A DNA stretch of 64,000 nucleotides, from positions 1-64,000 of the forward strand of contig JBDNJM010000191.1 of the NCBI GenBank assembly GCA_041687755.1, in the 5' to 3' direction. Made by a program: the position numbers and the translations under genes. Origin of the DNA: JBDNJM01 sp041687755 (GTDB taxonomy: Bacteria > Planctomycetota > UBA1135 > GCA-002686595). Of this stretch, positions 45,401-54,079 are shown piece by piece (position 1 is the stretch's first letter; each line of letters opens with the position of its first letter). The notes under the pieces were generated by a model. The model was not told the origin of the DNA. It saw only the letters and a list, made by a program, of their open reading frames with translations, and made no database searches.

Positions 45401-48400
45401 CGCGGGCTCCTGGCGCAGCGCGCGCGCGGTGTGCGAGCGCTCCAGCTTGGCGATCTCCTCGGGCGTGCCGAGACCGAGAATCTCTCCGCCGGCTTCGCCG
45501 CCCTCAGGTCCCAGGTCGATCAGCCAGTCCGCGCTCTGCAGCACGTCCAGGTGGTGCTCGATCACGAGCACGCTGTGCCCGGAGTCCACGAGCTGCTGCA
45601 GGGCCTCCAGCAGGCGCACCACGTCGAGGTGGTGCAGACCGGTCGTGGGCTCGTCCAGCAGGAACAGCGTGTGCTTGCGCGGGCTGTGCTTGAGGTACTT
45701 GGCTAGCTTGATGCGCTGGGCCTCACCGCCGGAGAGCGTGGTCGAGGGCTGGCCCAGGGTCAGGTACCCCACGCCCACGGTCACCATCGTCTCAAGCGGA
45801 CGCGCGATTTTCGGCAGCTCGCTAAACAGCTCGAGCGCGTCCTCGGCGGTCATCTCGAGCACGTCGGCGATCGAGTGCCCCTTGTAGCGTGCCTCGAGGG
45901 TCTCGGGGCTGAAGCGTTCGCCCCCGCACTCTTCGCAGGGCACGGTCACCGGCGCGAGGAACTGCAGCTCCATCAGCTGCGATCCGGCGCCCATACACGT
46001 CTCGCAGCGCCCGCCCGCGACGTTAAAGCTGAAGCGGCCGGCCTCCCAGCCGCGCATTCGAGACTCGGGTAACTGCGCGAACAGGTCGCGAATCGGCGTG
46101 AACGCGCCAACGTAGGTTGCCGGGTTCGAGCGCGGTGTTCGACCGATCGGTGCCGCGTCGATCACGACCAGTTCCTCGACGGCACCCTCGCCGGTCAGCT
46201 TGTCGAACTTCTGGGGTTCGGAGCTCTCGCGGCCGAGATGCCGCAGCAGCGCGGGCACTAGCGTGCGGTTGATCAGCGTGGACTTGCCCGACCCGCTCAC
46301 GCCGCCGACCGCCGTGAGCGTGCCCAGCGGGAAGCGCAGATCGACGCCCTTCAGGTTGAAGCCGGCCGCACCGGTCAGCTCGATCCAGTTGCCGTTTCCC
46401 GCGCGCCGCTCCTCGGGCCGCGGCATGGGCAGCTCCCCGCGCAGCAGTCGCCCCGTCGGCGAGTCGGAGGTCCTGGCGACCTCGCCGGGCGGACCCTCCG
46501 CGATCAGTCGGCCGCCGTGGCGTCCAGCGCCGGGGCCGATGTCCACGAGGTGATCGGCGGCTCGCAGGGTCGCCTCGTCGTGCTCGACGACGATCACCGT
46601 GTTGCCGAGGTCCCGGAGCGCTCGCAGCGCGGCGAGCAGCCGGTTGTGGTCGCGCGCGTGCAGGCCGATCGAGGGCTCGTCTAGGACGTACATCACGCCC
46701 TGCAGGCCTGCGCCCAACTGCGCGGCGAGGCGGATGCGCTGGGCTTCGCCGCCGGACAGGCTGTCGGCGGGGCGGTCCAGGGTCAGATAGCCCAGCCCGA
46801 CCTCGCGCAGGAACGCCAGCCGCCGCCGGATCTCGAGCAGCAACGGCTCGGCGATCTTGCTCTCGCGACCCGACAGGTCGAGCCGCGCGAAGCGACCCTC
46901 GAGTTCGTCGATCGGCGCGTGCACCAGGTCGCGCATCGGGACGCCGGCCACACGCACGGCGCGCGAATTCTCGTTGAGCCGGCCGCCCGCGCAGCCGGGG
47001 CAGGACTCGACGCTGAGGAAGCGCTCAACCATCTTGCGCCGCTGGCCCTTCTCGAAGGCTTCGCGCAGCGCCGGCAGCACGCCCATGTAGCGACGCTTGA
47101 ATTGGGCCGTACCGGAGGCTCGGCGGCCGGACCAGCTGCTCTTGTCCTCGAAGCGCTTCTCACCCGCGCCCTCCAGGACCACGTTCTGGGACTCCGGCGA
47201 GAGGTCTTTCCAGGGGGTCTCAAGGTCGAAGTCGTGCTCGACCGCGACCGCGTCGAGGAACTTGAAGTCCACGCGCGGGAACAGGAACGCCCCGCCGCTG
47301 GCTCGGGTGACGGCCAGGGCGCCGCCCTCGATCGACAGCTCAGGGTCGCGGACCACGAGACGCTCGGAGGGCTGCTTGAGCAGGCCCAGGCCGTTGCACT
47401 CTGGGCAGGCACCGTGGGGCGAGTTGAAGGAGAACAGCCGCGGCTCGAGGGGCGGCGCTTCGACGCCACATTCCGGGCAGCTGCGCAGGGTCGAGAAGCC
47501 CTGCTCGGCGTTCTCGGCGAGCGCGATGAGATCGCCCTTGCCCAGCTCGAGCGCCTGGTCGAGCGATTCGCGCAGGCGCTTCTGGGACTCCTCGTCGATG
47601 GTCAGCCGGTCCACGACCGCTTCGATCGTGTGGTTCTTGTAGCGCTCGAGCTCGCCCACCTCCTCGATGCGTTTCACTTCGCCGTTCACGCGCACGCGCA
47701 CCAGGCCGCGGCGCGCCAGGTCGTCAAGCAGGGCGCGGTGCTGACCCTTGCGGTCGCGGACGACCGGTGCGAGCAGGTGCAGCTTCTGACCGGCGAAGCG
47801 CTCGCCGATCTCGCGCAGCACCGCCTCGGGGGTCTTAGCCTCAAGCGGGACATGGTGCTCGGGGCAGTGCGCCGTCCCGGCGCGGGCGTATAGCACGCGG
47901 AGGTGGTCGACGACCTCGGTCAGCGTGCCCACGGTTGAGCGAGGACCGCGCTGGACGCTCTTCTGGTCGACGGCGATCGCTGGGGCCAGGCCTTCGATGG
48001 AGTCCACGTCGGGCTTTTCCATGCGCCCGAGGAACTGGCGGGCGTAAGCGGACAGCGTCTCAAGGAAGCGCCGCTGGCCCTCGCGAAACAGGGTGTCGAA
48101 GGCCAGGCTGGACTTGCCCGAGCCGCTGACGCCGGTGACGGCGATCAGGCGCCCCTTGGGCAGGGTCACGTCCACCCCCCTCAGGTTGTTCTGACGAGCG
48201 CCGCGAACGAGGATCTGCTCGCCCTGGCCTTTGGACGGACCGCGTGCGGGGCGGGATCCTGAGGCCGGGGTGTTGGAGGAGCGGGGGGTCATGGACGGGA
48301 GCTCTCTGAGAGGGCGGGCCGGGCTTCGTTCTGGGGGGTCGCGCCCGATCCGGGACTTGGGGCCCTGCGCAGGCAGAGCGCCCGCCGGGACGGTGTCCAG

Positions 48401-48421
48401 GGGCGACTCGTTGGGCGTCAT
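42413..48421 (-). CDS. uvrA: tandem-fused UvrA, excinuclease ABC subunit A with four ABC ATPase modules, about 2000 aa
   Basis: UvrA finds bulky DNA damage and loads UvrB. This chain is about twice the normal length and contains two complete UvrA copies. The first covers about residues 65-1010 (RGARQNNLRGV, GVSGSGKSSLAFDTLFREG, CPECGVEAPPLEPRLFSFNS, LSGGEAQRIRLA, CETCMGAGSQLMELQF). The second begins near residue 1020 (VVGARTNTLKNISI, GPSGSGKSSLALDTIF, CPACGFEIEGDLEPRHFSFN, LSGGEARRVRLA, CPACEGRGAVAVEMQF). All four ABC pairs keep Walker A and signature sequences, and the zinc-finger cysteines are present in both. The start is set at ATG 48421; ATG 48292 is an alternative. It leads the operon with xpb. 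Confidence 0.92.
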   Translation of the reverse strand: MTPNESPLDTVPAGALPAQGPKSRIGRDPPERSPARPLRELPSMTPRSSNTPASGSRPARGPSKGQGEQILVRGARQNNLRGVDVTLPKGRLIAVTGVSGSGKSSLAFDTLFREGQRRFLETLSAYARQFLGRMEKPDVDSIEGLAPAIAVDQKSVQRGPRSTVGTLTEVVDHLRVLYARAGTAHCPEHHVPLEAKTPEAVLREIGERFAGQKLHLLAPVVRDRKGQHRALLDDLARRGLVRVRVNGEVKRIEEVGELERYKNHTIEAVVDRLTIDEESQKRLRESLDQALELGKGDLIALAENAEQGFSTLRSCPECGVEAPPLEPRLFSFNSPHGACPECNGLGLLKQPSERLVVRDPELSIEGGALAVTRASGGAFLFPRVDFKFLDAVAVEHDFDLETPWKDLSPESQNVVLEGAGEKRFEDKSSWSGRRASGTAQFKRRYMGVLPALREAFEKGQRRKMVERFLSVESCPGCAGGRLNENSRAVRVAGVPMRDLVHAPIDELEGRFARLDLSGRESKIAEPLLLEIRRRLAFLREVGLGYLTLDRPADSLSGGEAQRIRLAAQLGAGLQGVMYVLDEPSIGLHARDHNRLLAALRALRDLGNTVIVVEHDEATLRAADHLVDIGPGAGRHGGRLIAEGPPGEVARTSDSPTGRLLRGELPMPRPEERRAGNGNWIELTGAAGFNLKGVDLRFPLGTLTAVGGVSGSGKSTLINRTLVPALLRHLGRESSEPQKFDKLTGEGAVEELVVIDAAPIGRTPRSNPATYVGAFTPIRDLFAQLPESRMRGWEAGRFSFNVAGGRCETCMGAGSQLMELQFLAPVTVPCEECGGERFSPETLEARYKGHSIADVLEMTAEDALELFSELPKIARPLETMVTVGVGYLTLGQPSTTLSGGEAQRIKLAKYLKHSPRKHTLFLLDEPTTGLHHLDVVRLLEALQQLVDSGHSVLVIEHHLDVLQSADWLIDLGPEGGEAGGEILGLGTPEEIAKLERSHTARALRQEPAEMSVTPADSLGIHVEPLDCIRVVGARTNTLKNISIDIPRDSLTVITGPSGSGKSSLALDTIFATGRQRFVESLSTYARQFLAARDRAPVDRIEGLGPSVSVEARTSVGHPRSTVATTTEVFDHLRVLWARAGQARCPLHDTKLERTSPSMIAREVLKTCAGERGYVLSPIAGSGPGPAQDAMTLFIERRVAWGQGGFARALVDGAEIRLEASAADVDIEADSVLDLVVDRTSFKEEARSRLAEAIEQAANISGGRVSILVKDGERIEYSTHAVCPACGFEIEGDLEPRHFSFNTHVGACSSCDGLGVGWQCDAELLLDDHNAPLVASKPGERTAISGKVGRYLTKGKGYYEHLLRTVGTSHRIDLNKNFGEFSEKQQALLLYGEGGRASYRVEINKEGENYSIEENFTAEWKGLCGAVDSWHERSEDPEWRSILEKTMERRTCRTCKGERLAAAPRSVTLGRKRLPELLELDISGALEWVDKLRLPATKKVALAPVLGELSSRLGMLERVGLGYIALSRAMSTLSGGEARRVRLAASLGSRLTGVCYVLDEPTVGLHPSDIERLAGALLELRDLGNTVICVEHDEELMRCADHLVDMGPGAGRLGGEVVAEGTPAEVAAGDSLTGRALRGELRLERRGHAVIAGEPMGVRGAKIRNLKNVDLTVRQGEVLGVCGPSGSGKSTLVLDAFVAALRNERPNGRFAKAIGVEGRGRRVVLVDASPIGRTPSSVPATAVGLMDPLRELFSRLPEARVRGMTPASFSFNSTRGRCPACEGRGAVAVEMQFLADLWLQCEECDGRRYRPDVLAVRYRSKSMADVLEMPVSDALELFGELGDIERILRVLENVGLGYLSLGQSSTTLSGGEAQRVKLATELLRAEGTEPSVLVLDEPSTGLHQSDLVPLVRVLQKLADRGDAVVVIEHHTSVLAACDRLVELGPGGGAAGGRLVAEGTPEQLSANPESPTGRYLAQELEPQGLPRGNRSGGAKKKASEKQVSK

Positions 48422-48795
48422 TGGGATTGAACGCCCTGGCGCGAACCTTCCATCATAGCAGCCCGGAAGGGTCCCAGGAAGTTGGTCCCCGGGTCCTCGG
48501 GGGCGCCATCCCAGAGGCTTGAAGAGCGCCCGGTGCTGGGGGCCCGGACACGGCCTTGGAACCCAGCCGAGCTTTCCGCTAAACCCGCGCATGGGTTCGT
48601 GGACAGCCCTCTTGCGGAGGCCCAGAATAAGTCGGCTCTACCGACGTATAAGCAAGTCGGCCAGGCCAGTCATAGTCGCAGTCCTCCCAAGGGCCGCGCC
48701 CCGCGGTCGATGGGCGGGTCCCTGTTCTTTACGGGGTCCACGGCGCTCTGTCGCTTTCCGCCTTGGGTCTCCCCCCCACCCTGCTCTTCATTTTC
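48422..48795. other. divergent intergenic region between uvrA and the surface protein gene
   Basis: These 374 bases should contain both promoters. No convincing promoter elements, LexA-type box or terminator were recognised by eye. Confidence 0.35.
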
Positions 48796-51700
48796 ATGCG
48801 CAAGCTCCCGCTGCTGCTCCTGACGCTCGTCATCTTGGCCGGCGTCGGCTACTTCCTGTTCGACGCCCTCGACTCCGGAAACTCTGGGAACTCCGGCGCG
48901 GGCATGGGTCCGGGCGGCTTGGGCGCGGAGGCGGGCGACCAGCCGACGGCCGCCCTGCTCGACTTGGACGGCCACACTTTGAGTGAGACGGCTCTCGCGG
49001 GGTCCGAAACCGAAGCGGTGACCCGCGAGGCCTATTCGGTTGCCTCGGTGGGAACCCAAGTCGTGGCGGGCGTGGTGGACCTGCCCCCGGGCCTGCCCGC
49101 CGACGAGGAGCCGCGCGTGACGGCCTACTTGAGCAACTCCAAGGATCCGGACATCCGTTCCAAGGAAGTCCACGCGGAGGTGGAGCCGGGGCCCGACGGG
49201 CGTTTCGAGGTCGAGCTGCCGAGCGGCGCAGGCCGGGTGTGGCTGATGGCCTCGGGGCGCTACCTGTACAGCCCGAAGGCCACCCGCCAGGACCTGCCCC
49301 TGGGCGAGGGCGACGAGCCGCCCATCGTGCGAGCGGAGCTCGGCTTCTGGGTCACCGGCCGCGTCGTGCTGCCGGCCGGCGCAACGACCGCCGACTTGGG
49401 CGAGTCGGGTCAGAGCCTGGAGCTCAGCCCGGACGCGATGAGCATGATCGGCATGGACTCGCTGATGTCGAACGTCCGTCCGCGCGACCTCGAGGCCGAG
49501 CTCGACAGCGACCTAGCGTTCGAGATCACCGGCGTCCCCATCGGGCGGGCCTACCAGGTGGACTACTTGCCGGCGCGCCTGACCGTGGCCCCGACGGAGC
49601 TCGAGGGCAAGCGCGGTGAGCACGTCGAGATCCAGGTCCAGCTGGACAATGGAGTCGAGGTCAGCGGCGTCGTCCTCGACGACGCCGGGCAGCCGGTGGC
49701 GGGCGCCGAGCTGGAGCTGGAGCGCGACGCGCTCATGTTCGGCCAGGGCGGAGTTCTGGTGCGCGACGGAGAAACGGACGAGCTGGGGCGCTTCGTGCTG
49801 CCCGCCGTGCGGCCCGGCAGCCTCCAGATCCACGCGAGCGCGAAGGGCTACCTGACCGTCAACGAGTCGCTCGTGGTCACGGCCGGCGAACCGGTTGAGG
49901 ACCTGGAGCTGCGTCTAGACAGGGGCGACATCATCTCGGGCGGCCTGCGCTGGCCGGACGGCCTGCCCGCCGCGGGCGTTGAAGTGAAGGCCGGTTTCGA
50001 CCCCTCGTTCCTGGGAGGCATAGAGGCCTTTAACGCAATGCAGGGGGCCGAAGGCAGCGCTGAGACGGACGAACAGGGCCGCTTTACGATTCGGGGCCTG
50101 GGCAGGGGCCCCTTCCTGCTCGGGGCCGAGGCGGTGCCCGCGGGGACCGTGGCGGATGCCGCGCCCTGGAAGGTGCGGATGAACGCCGTGCGACCTGGCG
50201 AAGGCTACGAGCTGGTCCTTGAAGCTCCGTTGGGCGTCGCGGGGCGGGTGGTCGACGACCTAGGTGAACCCATGGGCGCCTTCCGCGTGCAGGCGCGGTC
50301 CCAAACCCAGGGCATGCTGAACGGGTTGGGAGCAGAGACGATCAGCGAGCGCTTTGAGTCCGAGGCCGGCGAGTTCTTCCTCAAAGGGCTGCGACCCGGC
50401 AAGTGGCTGATCTCCGCGCGCGCGATCGAATATGCGGGAGCCGAACTGCAGGAAGTCGAGCTCACCGCGCAAGGCCTCGACGGGCTCGTGCTGGTGCTGC
50501 CGCGCGCCGCGCGGGCTTCCGGCGTCGTCGTGGACGGCTACGGAAACCCGGTGCGCGGGGCGCGCGTCGCGCCGGATGTGAAGCTCGAGAATATGGGCTC
50601 CGCCTTGTTCAACGGCGACTCCGGCTCAAGCGTCACCGATACCCAGGGCCGCTTCACGATCACCGACCTCGGCCCGGGGCCCCACGCCCTGGTCGCGTCC
50701 GCCCAGGACTTCGCTTCGAGCGAGCCCGTCGGCATCGAGGTGGTCTCGGGGGGCTCCGAGTCCGGGCTGGTGCTGACCCTGAGAATGGGCGGTTCCATTC
50801 TTGGAACGATCTACGGCGAGGACGGCAAGCCCGCCGCGGGCCGCAGCGTCATGGCCCAGAACCCGACCTCGCTCACGGCTCAACTCGGCGTCAAGAGCGA
50901 CGCGCAGGGCGAGTTCCTGTTCGAATCGGTCACGCCCGGTGCCTATCAGGTCATGAGCTTCGGTTCCGGTGCCCCGGATAGCGGCAGCGGCGACGATGAG
51001 GGAGCCCAGATGGCATCCATGCTGTCGGGGATGAAGATGGCCATGGTCGATGTCGTCGAGGGCGAACAGGCGGTCGTCGAGCTGGGCGCTCCGGCAGAGG
51101 ACCCCGTGCTGCTCAAGGGCCGCGTGGTCTCTGATGGCGAGCCCGTTCCGAACGCGATGGTCAGCTTCCTCGCCGACGGCGGAGCCGGTCTCAGCGCCAT
51201 GCGCATGGCGAGTACGAGCGTGGACGGAAGCTTCGAGTTCGAGCTGAACGAGCCGGGGACCTACCTGATCAGCGTTCAGAAGGTGCTGGGCACAGGACAG
51301 CAGCAGACCGTCGAGTTCCGCGAGTCGGTGCCGAGGGTCGAGGAGCACGAGGTCGAGCTGGAGCTGCCCCAGGGAGCCGTTCGCGGAACCGTGCGCTCAG
51401 AGTCGGGTGTGCCGCTCGGCAATGTCCGCGTCAGCCTGGGCGTGGACGGGCCCCGGGCCACCGGTTCGTTCACGGGCGGCAACTACGCCGAGCTGACGAC
51501 GAACGACGATGGGACCTATGAGATCGAGTGGCTGCGGCCGGGTACCTACATCGTCGCCGCCGGCGGCGCTGCGATGGGCGGCCTGTTCGGCGACAGCGGC
51601 GATCAGGTCTACGGACGACAGACGCGCGGCGGCCTGGTCGTCTCCCTGGGCGAGGCCCTGAGCCAGGTCGACTTCTCGCTGAGGGCTCCCGGGCGCATGA

Positions 51701-52236
51701 GCGGGCGCGTGCTGGATTTGGCGGGGGAGCCGGTCGCCGAGGCGGCAATCTTCCTGCGCGATTCCGGCGGGCGGCTCGTGGACATGATCAGCATGGTGCG
51801 CAGCGATGCGAGCGGAAACTTCACCTACCGCGGCCTGGAGCCCGGCAAGTATTCCGCGTCCGCCCGCCTGGATACGCGCGTGAGCCACAAGCCCGTCGCC
51901 GTGACGATCTCTGCAGACGAGGAGAGCGAAGCCGTTCTGCGCGTCGATGTGGGCACGATGCTGTTGATCACGATCTCGGATCGGGACGGCAACGAGATTG
52001 AGTGCAAGCTCTCCGTGGACGACAGCAGGGGCAACGAGGTCTACGGCATGCTCTCGCTGGGCGAGCTAATGGACGCCTTCGGCAACGGAACGTTCTCGAG
52101 CAGCGAGCAGCGCGTCGGTCCCCTTGGACCCGGGTCCTACCGGATGTACGCGGAGGCGGCCGACGGTCGCAGCGACAAGAAGTCTGTCAGGCTGACGGGG
52201 CAGGAGACCCGTCGGATCAAGCTCCGACTGGACTGA
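48796..52236 (+). CDS. large exported protein with repeated carboxypeptidase-regulatory-like domains, 1146 aa
   Basis: The N-terminal hydrophobic segment (LPLLLLTLVILAGVGYFLF) anchors or exports the protein. A Gly/Ser-rich linker follows. The rest is a chain of beta-sandwich domains of the CarboxypepD_reg / transthyretin-like kind, each starting with a form such as SGVVLDDAGQPVAGAELEL (near 289), GRVVDDLGEPMGAFRV (near 483), SGVVVDGYGNPVRGARV (near 575), GTIYGEDGKPAAGRSV (near 670), GTVRSESGVPLGNVRVSL (near 864) and GRVLDLAGEPVAEAAIFL (near 969), and most with an LRPGKW or LGPGPH turn. No catalytic domain is seen. The domains are structural or binding modules of large surface proteins. The start is ATG 48796; the gene is divergent from uvrA. 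Confidence 0.8.
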   Translation: MRKLPLLLLTLVILAGVGYFLFDALDSGNSGNSGAGMGPGGLGAEAGDQPTAALLDLDGHTLSETALAGSETEAVTREAYSVASVGTQVVAGVVDLPPGLPADEEPRVTAYLSNSKDPDIRSKEVHAEVEPGPDGRFEVELPSGAGRVWLMASGRYLYSPKATRQDLPLGEGDEPPIVRAELGFWVTGRVVLPAGATTADLGESGQSLELSPDAMSMIGMDSLMSNVRPRDLEAELDSDLAFEITGVPIGRAYQVDYLPARLTVAPTELEGKRGEHVEIQVQLDNGVEVSGVVLDDAGQPVAGAELELERDALMFGQGGVLVRDGETDELGRFVLPAVRPGSLQIHASAKGYLTVNESLVVTAGEPVEDLELRLDRGDIISGGLRWPDGLPAAGVEVKAGFDPSFLGGIEAFNAMQGAEGSAETDEQGRFTIRGLGRGPFLLGAEAVPAGTVADAAPWKVRMNAVRPGEGYELVLEAPLGVAGRVVDDLGEPMGAFRVQARSQTQGMLNGLGAETISERFESEAGEFFLKGLRPGKWLISARAIEYAGAELQEVELTAQGLDGLVLVLPRAARASGVVVDGYGNPVRGARVAPDVKLENMGSALFNGDSGSSVTDTQGRFTITDLGPGPHALVASAQDFASSEPVGIEVVSGGSESGLVLTLRMGGSILGTIYGEDGKPAAGRSVMAQNPTSLTAQLGVKSDAQGEFLFESVTPGAYQVMSFGSGAPDSGSGDDEGAQMASMLSGMKMAMVDVVEGEQAVVELGAPAEDPVLLKGRVVSDGEPVPNAMVSFLADGGAGLSAMRMASTSVDGSFEFELNEPGTYLISVQKVLGTGQQQTVEFRESVPRVEEHEVELELPQGAVRGTVRSESGVPLGNVRVSLGVDGPRATGSFTGGNYAELTTNDDGTYEIEWLRPGTYIVAAGGAAMGGLFGDSGDQVYGRQTRGGLVVSLGEALSQVDFSLRAPGRMSGRVLDLAGEPVAEAAIFLRDSGGRLVDMISMVRSDASGNFTYRGLEPGKYSASARLDTRVSHKPVAVTISADEESEAVLRVDVGTMLLITISDRDGNEIECKLSVDDSRGNEVYGMLSLGELMDAFGNGTFSSSEQRVGPLGPGSYRMYAEAADGRSDKKSVRLTGQETRRIKLRLD

Positions 52237-52391
52237 TCCAAGGGGACAGGATGCCCCGGCCCAAAAAGAGTCGAACCCGCACCCCCGTCCATGGGGATGC
52301 GGGGCCGACTTCTCTTCTCTCCGCCGGGCTGGTCTCGTTAAGGCCACGGGGCGCCTCGACGAGGGGAGGCTGTAGCTACGTGCGAGCGTTC

Positions 52392-53363
52392 TCAGCCAAG
52401 AGCGAAGTCTCCTGGCTGGAGGAACCAGCGGTCCCGCAGCCAATACGTGTCCCAGCGACTGCTGTGCCGCTGGGCGGCGTGCAGTCGATCGGTGCCACCG
52501 ACGCGGAAGCCGTGGGCCTGTAAGCGTTCGAACCAGGGCGACCACTCGGGCAGGAAGGCGGTGACACGCGCGGCGCCTAGCTGCGCTGCCGCCTGGCCCA
52601 GGGCTCCAATCAGGGCTTAGCCCGCTCGCTCCTCCCAGTCGGGGACCTGCCAGTTCACCAACTCGAGTTGCTGGGCTCGCTCGCAAAAGATCAGGTACCC
52701 GATCAGCTGGCCGTGCCAGCGCACCGCCAGGCTCCTGTGGCGGTGCAGCGGATGCTCCGCGAAGCGCCACCGCACGAGCGCGGCGTCGCGCATGCTGCAG
52801 GCGGCGGTGTTGGCTGCGACGCGCTCCGAAAATTCTCGGATCTCGCGCCCACGGTCGCGCAGCGGACGCAGGTCGTCGTTCCTAGGCGCGTGCGGAGCGA
52901 AGTCTTCCGCTGCCCACACCAGCTGCGTCTCTCCGCGCACGACATCGAGGTCGAGCGCAGCCTCGAGGCCCGGCCACGCCGCCGCGCCTACGCCGGCGTA
53001 GGCCAGGTTGCGCTCGCCTGCGTGCCGCAGCTCGCGCAGTCGATCATCGACTGCCGGACCCCATGGGGCCCCCGCCGTCCGCGGGGACTGCACGAGCAGG
53101 GCCACCTCGGACCAGCTGCGGTCCTCTTGCCCCACCCGCTGGGCGATGCGGCGCAGCACGACCAGGGACTCGAGCCGGCCGTCAGGATCTTCGGTTCCTA
53201 TCAGCTCGCAGTCCGGAGCGCGTCGCACCCAGGCCCAAACGGCCTGGAGCAGGTGCTCCCAGACCGCCGGCGTCGCCGGACCGAGATCGCGGCGCCGCAG
53301 CAGCTTCAGGACGGCGAGTTCGTCTTCAAGGGTCACCCTGCGGGCGTTGCTGTGGATCAACAC
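52392..53363 (-). pseudogene. GNAT-type acetyltransferase gene interrupted by an in-frame TAA
   Basis: The frame runs from GTG 53363 to a TAA at 52619-52617 (248 residues). The same frame then continues without further stops for 74 codons to a TGA at 52394-52392. The peptide after the TAA (ALIGALGQAAAQLGAARVTA, WFERLQAHGFRVGG, then a tail with DRWFLQPGDFALG) is the expected C-terminal part of the same acetyltransferase-like domain and resembles the end of the upstream paralogue (HWDYSLGDFDL). A single nonsense change thus splits an otherwise intact gene. Alternatives are stop read-through or a sequencing error. The GTG overlaps the end of the upstream gene. Confidence 0.7.
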
Positions 53364-53953
53364 AGATCGAAGTCCCCCAGGCTGTAGTCCCAGTGCTCGT
53401 AGAGCCAGTCGACGTCGAACACCCACGTGTAGCAGCGGCCGACCAGGTAGTACGGACTGGGTGCGACCCGGAACCCGGCCTGCTGGAACCACGTGAAGTG
53501 CCGCCCGCGTTCGGACCGCACGGCGACCAGCCGCAGAATGCCGCGCGAACGCGCAAAGCCCTGGAGTCGGTCCAGCGGAGCGGCGGAAGCGCGACCGGCT
53601 TTGTGGGGGTCCACGATCCACTCGGCGATCAGTCCGCAGGCCTCCCCGCCGAACGATCCGCGGGTCGCGTCGGCGAGTCCGAGCGCCTCCCCCGTTGTTT
53701 CGCTGCGCGCGAGCAGCATGCAGTAGTCCACGTCGGGCCGGTCCAGGTAGCTCCAGCGCAGGTCGTCGGCGCGCTTGACCAGTGTGGCGAGGAGCCCTTC
53801 GGCCGCCCGTTCGAACAGGGCGTCCAGCTCAGGCGCCGCCTCCTCGAACAGCGCCCGATCCGCGCTCAACAGGGACACAGCGACCCCCTCCCCGCGCTCG
53901 GGCGAGTACCGCGAGGCCTCGTGACCGCTGCCCCTGACGAGGACGACATCTAA
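53357..53953 (-). pseudogene. GNAT-like acetyltransferase, N-terminally truncated
   Basis: The C-terminal 175 residues are convincing: KRADDLRWSYLDRPDVDYCM, GLIAEWIVDPHKAGRASAAP, FTWFQQAGFRVAPSPYYLVG and a terminal DWLYEHWDYSLGDFDL. This is a typical second half of a tandem or long GNAT-type enzyme. Upstream of about 53950 the frame stays open but is only antisense to the decayed integrase, so the true 5' part seems lost. No good start is visible; GTG at about 53878 is one option. With the next gene it formed a pair of related transferases, often found in polysaccharide or lipid modification loci. Confidence 0.55.
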
Positions 53954-54079
53954 TGGCTGATGAACGCTTGCCGACCCCGAGCTACCCCACATCTGTTCCC
54001 GCGAGCCCAGGGTTCTCGGAGCAAATCCGGCGTCGCTTCGGCTCAGGCTCTCGAGCGGGTGGACCCTGGGAGCGCCGTG

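Noticed and set aside
43403..47893. Several long plus-strand open frames opposite uvrA
   Set aside because: All are antisense to conserved UvrA motifs and have the low-information composition typical of shadow frames.
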